This document shows positions 45,120 to 56,899 of a stretch of 64,000 nt of DNA, in pieces. Origin of the DNA: Fulvia fulva (lineage: Eukaryota; Ascomycota; Dothideomycetes; Mycosphaerellales; Mycosphaerellaceae); assembly GCF_020509005.1 (NCBI RefSeq), contig NC_063012.1, positions 868,001 through 932,000 of the forward strand. The letters run 5' to 3'. Position 1 is the first letter of the stretch. Every line of letters starts with the position of its first letter. The translations under genes were made by a program, and so were the position numbers. Below the pieces are notes generated by a model, which saw only the letters and a program-made list of their open reading frames with translations, ran no database searches and was not told where the DNA came from.

Positions 45120-48100
45120 CTCCCACTTATCTCGTATAGGAGGTTATAGTCTACTCACTTCCTATTAATAGTACTTGGACCTTTTTATGATAGGTTTAGC
45201 TAGCTTATAAACCTCTAGAAGTGTAGACTAGTCTTTAGTTTTATAAACCCGTCTATAACTATCTTAGAGGTTAGGGTGTACTTAATAGCAATAAGTATCC
45301 TCCACTAAAGTTTCCTAATAGAGTTATAGGCAATGTCAATGTGCTTCGACTTGTTATAAACATGTGCATCTTTTACTAGGGTGAGGGCAGCTTGATTATC
45401 ACCTCTTAATTAGACTGGTCTTAAATTTGATACAGTCTCCTAGTTTCTAGTGATTCTTAGTTGATAGGAACAGTCTCCTACTAACTCTAGACAATCTATT
45501 TCTCTTAGTAGTGAAGCTAGGAATTAGGACTACTTCGTATATACATTTATAGCTATATATTCAGCCTCTATTATAGATGTTACTACAGACTTTTGCTTCT
45601 TACTTATCCAAGGAACTAGTACCCTATAGAGGAAGAAGACATACCTAAGGATTAAGACTCTGTCTGCTTTATCTATTACATAATCAGAATTATAGTATCT
45701 AATAAGGTGTCCTTTTCTAGACTTTAAGAACTGAAGTCCTAGATCAGGGTATGATCTTAGGTACCTAGTGATCTTCTTTAAAGCCTTTATGTAGTACGTA
45801 GATAGGTCACTTACAAATGAGCTTATCCTTCCTAGGGCAAAAGCAATGTCTAGCCTTATAATTGTTACTAGCTATATCTAAGTACTATTAATACTCTAGT
45901 ACTCTACCTTGTCATACCTCTCATCTATATAGCTTGAAGGTTTAAGGGCCTTATAGCTGTCTATAGGTAAGTGTCTAGGTGCTGCCTTCTTATAGTTCAT
46001 TCCTATCTTAGCTAGGCTGTCCTTAATAAAGTGTCCTTGGCCAAGTTTTAGGATTCCTCTCTTCCTGTCCCTTATAACTCTTATACTAAGGATCTTTTTA
46101 GGTTTACCTAGATCTTTGATCTTGAAGATCTTACTAAGTTCTCTTTTGAACTAGAGAACATCTATTAACTTTAGTGTAGTAATTAGAATGTCATCTATAT
46201 GTATAAGGATTATGATCTCCCTCTTCTTATAGATAAGTAGGCATAGATCTACTTCTGACTGTATGAATCCAATCTCTCTAAGCTTTCACATATAGAGTTA
46301 ATTCTAATCTCTAGCTACTTGCTTAAGTCTATATAAGCTTTTAAGGATTTTGAACACTATGTTTAGTAGAAGCTCAACTCCTAGTAGTAGTAATATAAAG
46401 ATGTCTTTATAGAGGGTGCTTTCTATAAATGCATTGTTCATATCCACTTAGTGAAGATAAAGATCCTTCTTATACATAATAGCTATAAACACCCTAAGGG
46501 TGTCCTGTCTTACTATAGGTGTAAATGTCTCTATAAAGTTAATACTAAACTTCTGTAAGAAGCCCCTTATAACTAGTCTAGCCTTGAACTTTTCAATAGC
46601 TCTACTAATGCTTCTCTTAATATTAAAGACCTATCTTAATATAACTAGATTTGCTCCTTTTAGTAGAACAGAATTTTCCTAGGTATTGTTACTCTATAGA
46701 GCATCTAGTTCCTTTTGGATTGCTTCCTTCTAAAGATGTCCCTATTTCTTATTATTTATAGCATCCTTATAGGATTTCGGAATTAGGACCTCTTACTTAT
46801 ATATAATGGCTTCTATAGTTACTACAAAGGCCATTTCCTTAACTTCTTCTAGGAATTCGCTATCCTATAGTATTAAACTGTCTACTGATTATATAGCTAT
46901 AAAGAAAGCTTAGTAAAAAGCAGTAAGGTTCTCTAAGAGGTCTATTGCTTCTCCTACTTTAGTAGTTAGTTCGGGCTTAGGGACTATAGATTTTAGGGCT
47001 TTCTGTTTTATGTCATAGCCCTTAACATTATAGTTAGCCTTTCTCTTTCTAAGGGATAATTTAGGGACCGTCACTTATGACCTAGTAACGTCTATTTCCT
47101 AGGGATCTAGGGAGCTTCTCTTAATTAGCTAATCAATTTTCTGAAATCCCCCTACGTTCTCCGGAGGTTAGGGAAGTTATATAAATAGCTTTCCCGGCTA
47201 AGCGACTTTAGGGCTCTTAATTAGCTGATCTATTTCGGGGGTGCTTTAATAGACGCCTAAATAGTAGGTAGATTGTCCTAAGGATACGTTATTTCTCTGC
47301 CTTCCTAAGGGCTTCCTAGCTAGTATACTACTTAGTAGATTTAATGTTAGAACATTAAGACCTATATCACCTCTAGGCTAGTCCTTAAAGAAGTCTATAT
47401 ATATATGTTGTTTAATAGCTCTTATGTCTAGTTCCTAAAAGAGCTAGGCTTTAGCTATGTTTTTAATATACCTAATAAACACTACTTCTTTACCCCTATT
47501 TATTAGCTCATTACTTCTTGCCTATTAAGGTTAGGATCTGATGTCTATATAGACAACAGCTTTGTATCCCTAAACTTTCAAATAGTTGATGGTCGGTTTA
47601 ATACTATCAAAAGCCTTATCTAGTAAAACCTTGAATCTATCGTAATCTAGGCCATTTAGCAGTTTGTTCCTTGTATAAGTTAAGGCCTCTAGTGCTTTAG
47701 GCCAAAATTCAACCGGCATTTTAGCCTCTTTAAGCATTGCTCTTATAGAGTCCTCTAAGGTTTATATTGACCTCTTAACTAGTCCATTCTGTAGAGAGTT
47801 GTATGCCTTAGTCGGCTCGTGCCCAATCCCTAAATCCTTCTCCTACTACTTCACTAATGTAATAAGTTCTTTTGTATTGTTAAGTCTTACTGCTTTTAGC
47901 TACGCTAATAATTTCCTCTCTGCTTTAATCTTCTAGTTCTAGAGAGTAACTAGAGCATCTTCTCTTTTCCTAAGAGGAAAGGTCTACTTCTTCCTAGAGA
48001 AGTTGTTAACAATCTCAAGCTAGTATTTAAATCCTAGTCTTGAGATTAGTAGTAGGCTATATATATTAATAGATATAAGGGCAAGTCTTTTAGGTCTTCT

Positions 48101-50270
48101 CTCTATAGCTTTGCCTTTATACTTCTTTATCTTTACTATTGAACATACTCTATACTAGTAAAAGCCATCCTTAGGGATAGGAATAGGTTCTTCTAAGTCT
48201 ATTGCCTTATAAAGATTCTACAGCAAATTCTTCCTAAAGTGTACAAATCTTCTATACCAAAGCTCCTACTACTTTAGGTCGGTCTCTAATTAAGTAGTCA
48301 CAAAGGCATTCTCTATTAGTAGTGTACATAATGAGTAATGTACCCGTTCTTATAGGAGAGGTGAAATCTTATTAATAAATAGAACCCCCCTAAGGAGCTT
48401 TGTCTAGATAACAGTCTTACTAGAGGGGGAAATAAGAGAAAATGATAGAGGTTATATACTAAACTACTTACTAAACTGGTTCTATAAAACTAGGTTCACT
48501 CCTAGCTTAGGTATAAGTAGGACATCTTCTAAAACAACTTTTCTACTAGCTCTCCTACTTATCTCTACATTCCTAATATAAGTAGCTAATAAAAACCCAC
48601 CTCCTACTTTGATCCACTTCCTCCTTATTAAGGGAGTTATAGATCTAAAGAGGTAGCTTTAGTCAGTTATATAGGATGAAGTATAGGAGTTAAGTAACTA
48701 CTCTAACGAGGGGAACTTGCCTTAGACTTCTATAGTTGAGTAAGCCACTTCATTATACTTATTATTATTAGACATTGTCTCTAGGGATGCGCTATATAAG
48801 TTACGTGACTCTTAGGCGGAAAAACCTTTTCTAGTCTTCTTTGCTTTAGAGGTATAAGACTAGGCCTAGTTCTTCTAGAGTAACAGTATGTTAGAGCTGA
48901 GTTTCTTTACTATTTTCTTAAGTTCTTCTATAGAGGACTTCTCTCTTAGTGTCCTCCTTGAAGTAGGTGGTGGAGTTCTCTTCTTCTTGACATGTGTTAT
49001 ATTCTGGGAAGATAGTAGTTAGGAATGAGATCTAAGGACCTTTCTTGCCTTAGGCAAACTAGGGCAGTCCTTGATCAGATAGTCCTTCTTATAGAGAAGG
49101 TAGGAGAGTAGTCTTACTAGACCTAAGGGCTTGACCTAGGTAGCTACTATACTATACTTAGCCTTAGAGGGATCTAACCTAGCTTCTTAAGCTTTAAGGA
49201 TCTTTAAGGTCCTTTTATAATCTATCTTTAGCTAAGCTATAATGGTATCCCTAGCTATATAGTAGTCAGGTAGCAGTGAGATTAAGAGCTAGGTCATCCT
49301 TATATTAGCTTTCCTATAATACTGACCCTCTAGGTCAACATTAGCAATCCTTTTTCTAAGAGAAACTAGGTGTGTCTATACAGATCTAATAGTGAACTCT
49401 TTACTTATCTTAAAAGTTACAAATTGCTTTATAAGCTTATATATATAGGTTGGTAGTACCTAGCTATACTTGTTCTAGAGATACACCTACTTCTTAGCAG
49501 CTCTTCTAGATTTATATAAACCCTTAAGCTCAAATTCATCTTCTTCTATAATCCTACTAAGGATACTAAAGTTATATACTATATTGTGTCTTGTCTATAT
49601 TAGCGTATTAGGGATCTCTTTAGTTATAGCCTCTTCTTAGAGTTTTAGAGTCTTGCCCTTAATATTATTAAAAGACACTTCTATTAGGTCATTAATTATA
49701 AAGAATGCTGATTAGCTCTCTATCTTATATCTCTAAAGGTTAAACTATCTCTTCTAATTATCTCTCCTAAGAATTAGGATTTTGCCTCCCTTCTCCTCTA
49801 TCTTCTTTTAGTATAAATCTATAATAAATTAGATGTAATAAAACAAGGTGTATATGTTCTAAAGTGGTAGCTTAGATCCTACTAAGGCTTCTAGTATAGA
49901 ATAGGAAAGTTCGTAGGTGTGGATACTAAGGCCTACTTAGTAAAGTAAAGAAGGAGCGGTATAAGGTCTCGGGGCTAGGACATAGGTCTGTCTCTCCTAG
50001 CAGAGCTTTAAATGACTTACTTAAAGTCCTTCTTAATAGTATCTCGATATAGTTCTGGCTATAGAGTATCTTTAAGGTATTGGCTTTAAGTAAGCCGTAT
50101 AGAGTCCTTATCTAGGTTACCTATTACTTAGTATCGAACTAAGCTCCTTAATAGGATAGACGGGGTAGACTTCTGATTACTAGATGTTTTCTACTACGAT
50201 AGCAAGGGATATAAGTAACCTATACTAACATAGGTTGCTCTTATTCCTATATAAACCCGGGCTTATAACC

Positions 50271-50505
50271 TATTAAATAGGTATAGGTAGATAGTAGCGG
50301 AGTGGAGTAAGAGATTAACCTTGAACTAACTAATAGTACGAGTATATAGCAATTTATTAGGAACCAATATGTTAATTGTATTAGATGTCTATCTAAGCTA
50401 AAGGGGAGAGAAGGTATCTCCCTATAAGCTAAGTCATCGTAGATGCCTTAGGCTACTAGATCACTTCCTAATTATTGACTCCCTTTAAGATACTACATCT
50501 TAATA
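50271..50505 (-). repeat. 5' LTR of copia-R
   Basis: 235 bp; ends TTAATA, the RIP product of TTAACA. Confidence 0.85.
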
Positions 50506-51850
50506 CCGATTATATTTAGGAGTACGATCGGCCTATAGGACTTTAGCTTTATATAGTCTTTCTTCTATAGCTTCTTTAGGACGACTATAAGGGACCGCCT
50601 AAATGGCCGTAGGTAGTACTCCTTACGTAGGCAAGCCGTAAATAGTTCGGCGAGGTATAGGGTGACCTCTTCTTTATATTCTTTAAGGAGGAGGTTTAGG
50701 ATACCGTCGGGTCCCGGGGCCTTACGGCCCTTTAGCGTTCCTATAATCTTCTTTATCTCCTCCTCGCCTACTATCTAGTATATATCGAGTAGCTCCGGGT
50801 AGATCGTTCCCTCTATATCTATTAGGTCGGCCGTTAACTATATCGTAAAGAAGTAGTTAGCGAACGCCTTCGCCTTTACTTCCGGCGTTATCTATATTAT
50901 ACCTATCGTATCCTAGATTAGGGGGAAGTATAGTGTCCTATCCCCGTCTCCGGCCTATACCTACTTTATAAGCCGCTATATCTACTCCGGGTTCTCTATT
51001 ATAAGACCTATAGTTACCCTCTAGTCTTGTCGCTTATCTAGTCGTATTTAGGCCTTCTTTGCCTAACTTGCTTCCTAGTACTCGTCCTACGCTTCTTAGC
51101 TTTACTCCTTTGTCTATTTTTGCCTTACCCTCCTTACGTCCTTAAATTTAGCTAAGTACTCTAGGGTCTAGAAGGGCTTCTAGTACTTCGAGGGCCTTAG
51201 CTCTAGTATATATTCCTCGGCCGCCTACTATATCGTCGTTATTATCTGTTCTACCGTACTATTAAGCTCGGCTTCCGTCTTCCCGATACTAGTATTATTT
51301 AAGTACTATTTAAGTAGATTCCGGATCTCCTTCTAGGGAGCTTTTTCCTAGTTAAGGCGCTTTTTACCCCGAAGCTCCTCTTCTATCCCCGTCGCTATCG
51401 TTATCTAGATAGGGATATAGTCTAACCCTACCTCTAGGGTAAGGTTAGGTCTATACTCTACTAGCCTTATTACTACGTCCCTCGATAGGAAGTTTAGGTC
51501 GATAGTACTCGCGCTTATTCTTACCTTCTACGTCTCTATACCCTTTAGGGTTACGAGCTTTATATCCCTACTTTCTATAATCTCTAGGAGCTTACTACCT
51601 AGATATACGTAAGGGGGGGTATGAATTCTAGACCCTACGTTAGGTAGTAGAGGTTAAAGTCGCCTAGGAGGATATAATTTATATCCCCTTAGTCGAGTAC
51701 CTAGTTAAGTCGTACTAGCGTACCGAGGTCTCTACTCGTTCTTCCCTAAGGAGGAGGGTTATAGACGTTATATATCTAGATAGGTCCTTAACTCGTAGTA
51801 ATTTAGATAGTCGTAATATCTCCTTAACTCCCTTCCGGGTACGAGATTAC
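50506..51850 (-). mobile_element. LINE-B segment 4: endonuclease and start of reverse transcriptase
   Basis: Minus-strand endonuclease motifs IYNVYNPP (about 51,770) and LLGDFNLYYL (about 51,670), then the linker and the RT entry PGPDGILNLLLKEYKEE (about 50,710) and SYRPIVLLNI-G (about 50,520). The next RT motif of the same element is found at 38,620, on the far side of the copia pair. Confidence 0.8.
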
Positions 51851-52244
51851 TATTACGGTTCGGATAGAGCTACGACGATATACACGGCTATTAGCTAACG
51901 GGATTACGTACGCTATACGAGATCACTCGCTTACTAGTGACTTAGTATTTTGAGGTCACTCGCTTACTAGTGACTTAGTAATTCGAGATACTAAGGAACG
52001 AATCTCCTTTATATTTAGGAACGCTAAGAATCCCTTATAGCTTCGAGGCGTTTAACTTACTATTTAATATTACTGTTTAGAATATACTATAACCTAACCT
52101 CTACCTTACTACTACTTAGTCTTTATAAGACAAGACAGCTACTACTTCGTCACTTTCCCTTACCTTCTATCGGCTACGAGACAAAACCCGATTGAGGTTA
52201 GTCTTCTAATCTTATAATATTATTAGGTTATACTAGACCTAATA
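51851..52244 (+). repeat. 5' LTR of gypsy-2
   Basis: 394 bp, starts TATTACGG (from TGTTACGG), ends CCTAATA. Contains a tandem repeat of about 33 bp (about 51,924-51,985), each unit with GTCACT/AGTGAC-type inverted arms. Confidence 0.88.
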
Positions 52245-52829
52245 GCTTTAGACGCCCTTAACGATAGGAGATCGACAGAGTGACCGGGGATGTTATAGTC
52301 TCCCTATAGAGTGTATAGAAGGTAGGGACAGAAGAGCCTTAGAGTGCTTAGAAGTCGTCAAGAAGTAATAGTCTAGCTTAGTATATAAGCGCCAAGAATT
52401 ATATACCCCGTAATATTTACTACAGGACCTAGCCCTCCAAATTCACCCCTCTACTAAACCTTAATAGATTTACTTCGGCTCGCGACTATATAACTTACGG
52501 TACTCCCGCGAGCACCCGCGACTACGCTAGACCCTAGAAGAAGCACGTAGAAGACTCGGAACGTAGGGCAGGTTGGAATAAGGTTTTGAGTAAAGCTACT
52601 AAGCGCGGCTTCGTACGGGTTAGCCCTATTAATACGGGGACACGTACTCGCGAGGGTCGCGTATAAATATCTAGCCTTCCCTAGGCCTCTCTTGCTTTCT
52701 TCGTCTTTCGTTTTGTGTAGCAATTATACTATACCCTTTTATATCTATACTTCGTACCTATATTCTCGCTTTTACCCTTATATCTTATAGGCTAGGCTCT
52801 CGCCCTAACATTACGAAAGACTAACAAAC

Positions 52830-54070
52830 CGTTAACTACTCGAGTCATCCTTATAGGTGACCACGCTACCGATAGAGGTGTTAACCTCGACAACTAGGAC
52901 ACTCTATTCTACTTTAGCGAGTAGACTAACATCCCCTTCTCGAACGCCGCTACCTTCGGTGCCTAGGTAAACGCTAACCCCGACACCGCCTACGCTCTTA
53001 TTAACCGCACCGTCTCCTCTTTCCGCGAGACCGCCTAGCAGGTCGAGCAAGCGAACAACCAAGTAGTATACCTTTAAGGTATTATAAATACCTTCTAGAA
53101 CCTCGCCCCGTACGCCGACGATAACCGCCGCTAGTACTTCTCTAAGAAGATTAACGACCTAGACGAGTTCGACGGTAATAAGAGCAAGTTAAAGGCATTT
53201 AAGACATAGCTTACTATCAAGCTGTTAGCTAATACCGACCACTTTCCGTAAGAGAAGGACAAAGTTACGTACGTCTTCTCCCTCCTTCGGGGAGACGCCG
53301 CGGCTTAGGTATAATACTATATCGATAACGCTACGTAGACTATCGGCTGCCCGGACGTCCTTACCTTAATATAGGACCTCCGTACTGCCTTTAGTAATCT
53401 AGACCGTAGAGCTACCGCCTAGAACGCTATCTATAACCTCCTCTAGAAGAACAAGAGCTTCGCCGAGTACCTCGCGGCCTTTAACCGCGATATCGGGTTT
53501 ACCGGCTATAACGAAGAGACTAAGAAGAGTACTCTCCGCCGTAGTTTGTTAGTAGAGCTTCTTCGAGCCCTCGAGGATAAGGACGTCGGTACTATAAGCT
53601 TCCGTAAGCTCGTCGAGACCTACTAGCGCCTCGACTCTAATATAAAACATACCGCCTCTCTCCTCGCTTCCCGTTCTTAAGGTCGTTAGCCTCGTAGTCC
53701 CGGAAGCTACTTCGCTACTCTACTAGGCGCCGCCGCTCCTACGGCTCTCCCTCCCGTCTCTATAGGTAACGCTATAGATCTTAGCGCTAGTGCCGCCGTC
53801 CCTCGAGTCTAGGGCCTTATTAACGGTAAGCTTACTCCCGAAGAGAAGCTTCGCCGTCGCTAGGCCGGACTCTATACCTACTACGGCGGTCTAGGCTATA
53901 TCGTAGCTAACTGTCCGTAGCTCGCTACCCGTAACGCCCGTAACCCGGTTCGCGGCGCTATCGGCGCTATCGAGCCTACTCCTACTACTCCCGCTAAGTA
54001 GGAAAAAGCCTAGGTCTTCCCTATCGACGCGATAAAGACTAAGAATAACGTTCACCGAAAGTAAAGAGAG
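52830..54070 (+). pseudogene. Gypsy-2 gag, RIP-killed
   Basis: Capsid-like region (DLDEFDGNKSKLKAFKT, YVFSLLRGDAAA, NKSFAEYLAAFNRDIGF) and a C-terminal knuckle (LYTYYGGLGYIVANCP at about 53,870-53,930) whose first two Cys are now Tyr. Stops are TAG at Gln/Trp sites. Confidence 0.8.
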
Positions 54071-54109
54071 GAAAGAAGTTAAGGATCAATATAGTATAGC
54101 TAGACCTAT

Positions 54110-56160
54110 ATAACGAGACGGGTAAGGACTACGCTTATAAACCGTTCGTTACGAATATAAATATCGGCTTAAAGAAACTCTCTTCTTCTAATCTTACTCT
54201 TATAGACACTAGCGTACTAGACGAGTCTTTTATAGACTATAAACTTGCGACCTCTCTTAACCTCGAACCCTAGGAACTGAAGTACCCTCGTACCCTTAAA
54301 CTCTTTAACGGTACGGAGACTACTACTAGTAAGATTACTTATGTTATATACACGTTAATCACCCTCGGAGGCAAGCGTATGTCGATTACTAGCTTCCTTA
54401 CGTCCCTACCGTATTAGAAGTTTATCCTCGGCCTCCCCTAGTTTAGACTATACCGACCTATTATCGACTAGACTTCCCTAACTATTAGCTTCCCTCTAGA
54501 AGTTCCTCCGGTACCTCCGCCTTCTCCGCCGCCTTAGCGCGGTCCTAAGTATACTAAGATCTTCTAGGTAAACGCCGCTACCTTTACTACTACTACTAAG
54601 TAGCCTAAAGCTTAAGTCTTCGCCGCCTCTCTCCGCGATATCGACATCGCCCTCGAGAAGCTCGATAAGAAGCGTATACCTACCGACCCTACTACGAAGG
54701 TCCCTCCTTAGGTATACTATAACCTCTACGTATTCGATACTAAAGCCGTAGACGAGCTGCCTCCTTATCGCCCTTACGACTATAAGATTAAGCTAGAAGA
54801 AGGTATAGAGATACCGTTCGGACCGCTATATTCTATGTCCCGAGAAGAGCTTATCGTCCTTAAGAGATACCTCGAAGAGAACCTAAAGAAGGGGTTTATT
54901 CGAGCGAGCCGTTCTAGCGCTAGTAGTCCCGTTATATTCGTTAAGAAGCCCGGCGGTAGTCTACGCTTCTACGTAGACTACCGAGGCTTAAAAGCTATTA
55001 TAAAGAAGAACCGCTACCTAATACCGTTGATTTAGGAGACGCTCGAGCGCCTCTCTAAGGCCAAGTACTTTACTAAGCTCGATATTATCGCTACGTTTAA
55101 CAAGTTACGAATAGTAGAAGGACACGAGTATCTTATAGCCTTCCGTACTCGCTACGGGCTATTCGAGTCGCTCGTTATGCCCTTTAGCGTTTAGAACGGG
55201 CCTAGTACCTTCTAGAACTTTATTAACGATATCCTTTAGGAGTGCCTCGATTAGTTCTATACTACCTATATCGACGACATCCTAGTCTATAGCGAGACTA
55301 AGGAGGAGCACCGCGAGTACGTCTATAAGGTCCTTTAGAAGCTCGTAGACGCCGGCTTATAGCTCGATATTAATAAGTACGAGTTTAAGAAGACCGAAGT
55401 CAAGTTCCTTAGTTTAATTATTACCGTAGACGGCATTAAGATAGACTAAGAGAAGATCGACGCTATCGTTAAATAGGATGCTCCTATAAACGTTAAAGAG
55501 GTCTAGGGTTTCCTAGGCTTTACTAACTTCTACCGCCGCTTTATCTACGTATTTTCGGGCGTAGTACGCCCTTTAACGAAGCTTACGCGTAAGGGTAAGA
55601 AGTTCGCCTAGACCGACGAATACTAGGAGGCTTTTGACTTACTTAAAGCGAAGTTTGTTAAGAACCCGCTTCTATAGCACTTCGATTTCGAACTAGAGAC
55701 CCGTATAGAGACCGACGTATCCGACGGCGTAGTAGGCGGTGTCCTACTATAACGCCGCTCGCCTAAATCCCCCTAGTTACCTATCGCCTTCCTCTCTAAG
55801 AAGATGACCGCTACGGAGTATAACTACGAGATCTACGATAAGGAGCTTCTCGCTATCGTTAAAGCTTTCGAAGAGTAGCGCCCCGAGCTCGAAGGCTCTA
55901 CTATACCCGTCTAAGTAAGCTCCGACTATAAGAACCTCGTCTACTTTATAAAGAGTAAGCTACTTAATCGTCGCTAGGCCCGCTAGAGCGAGTTCCTCTC
56001 CCGGTTTAACTTTATAATCTCGTATACGCCCGGTAAGGCCAACTCGATAGCCGACACCCTTACCCGCCGCCCTAGTAACTCTCTAGGTAATCGAAGAGGG
56101 GCCGGCAAATCGTAGAGTAATAAGTTATTAAAGAGTATAACCTCTCTTCCGAGCTTCGAG
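54110..56160 (+). pseudogene. Gypsy-2 cassette 1: protease, reverse transcriptase, RNase H
   Basis: Protease entry LIDTSVLDESF (about 54,200). [21 protein letters not shown] (about 54,945), [36 protein letters not shown] (about 55,265, catalytic Asp pair intact). RNase H: FELETRIETDVSDGVVGGVL and [17 protein letters not shown] (to about 55,880). The open stretch 54,835-55,035 is its longest uninterrupted part. No integrase follows before cassette 2. Confidence 0.82.
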
Positions 56161-56899
56161 AGTACCTATCGAACGGCTAGCCTACGCTTACCGCTCCTTT
56201 ACTACTCTCGTACTCGCTCCTACCTACCTTAACGAGAGTAGTGACGATAAATCCGAGCCTAAAGAGAACGCCTCGGACGCTAAGGACTTGAACGACGATA
56301 AAGAGGGCTTAGTAATAACCGACGGCTTATCCGAATTAGACTTTAGGGGTTTAATAATAAGGAGTAGCCCGAAGGCATTATAGTACGAGTACGAATAGCG
56401 TACGATACCGATACTAACGAGATAAACAAACAACTTACCTTTACCGTAGACGCGCTAAGGAAGCTCTACGACATAATTATCTATTTATAAAGAAGGCGCG
56501 AGGAATTCCTACTACGAATAGGTGAACGACGACTACTTAACCCCTACGAGTTTAATAAGACACTCGATATATTACGAAGTATAGTCTAGGACTACCTAAC
56601 TATTAACTCCTAAGAAAGCCTTACTATAGTCGTTACCGAGAGACTACTAATAGAAAGCCGAATAATAGGACTAGGATACCTTATACCGTTAGGAACATTT
56701 ATGTCGGACGAATTACGACACGCTATATAATACGTACGATCTCTCTACTTAGAAACGTAGAAGATCTAGGAACGTTACCGAATATAGATATAGATATAGA
56801 AAGGCTCGCGTAAGGTTTAAGCGGAGGCCTTAAGACACGAAGTACGACGTTCTATATATAACAGGGAAAAGGATCAACTCCCTAGGAATAAGCGACCAA

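Larger units (their letters stand above)
44885..50505 (-). mobile_element. Copia-R, full-length Ty1/copia element
   Basis: Minus-strand element of 5,621 bp with two 235-bp LTRs (44,885-45,119 and 50,271-50,505), a primer site (GGTTATAAGCCC on the minus strand at about 50,270-50,259) and a polypurine tract (GATAAGTGGGAG) next to the 3' LTR. Gag, protease, integrase, RT and RNase H follow in copia order; the RNase H part lost in copia-L is present here (PWISKKQKSVV, IEAEYIAI, DNQAALTLVKD). The two 5-bp flanks differ (GTCCT left, CCGAT right), so either RIP or a rearrangement has erased the TSD. Confidence 0.88.

Noticed and set aside
52454..52723. 89-codon frame on the minus strand
   Set aside because: Lies in the 5' leader of gypsy-2 with no domain; chance frame antisense to the element.
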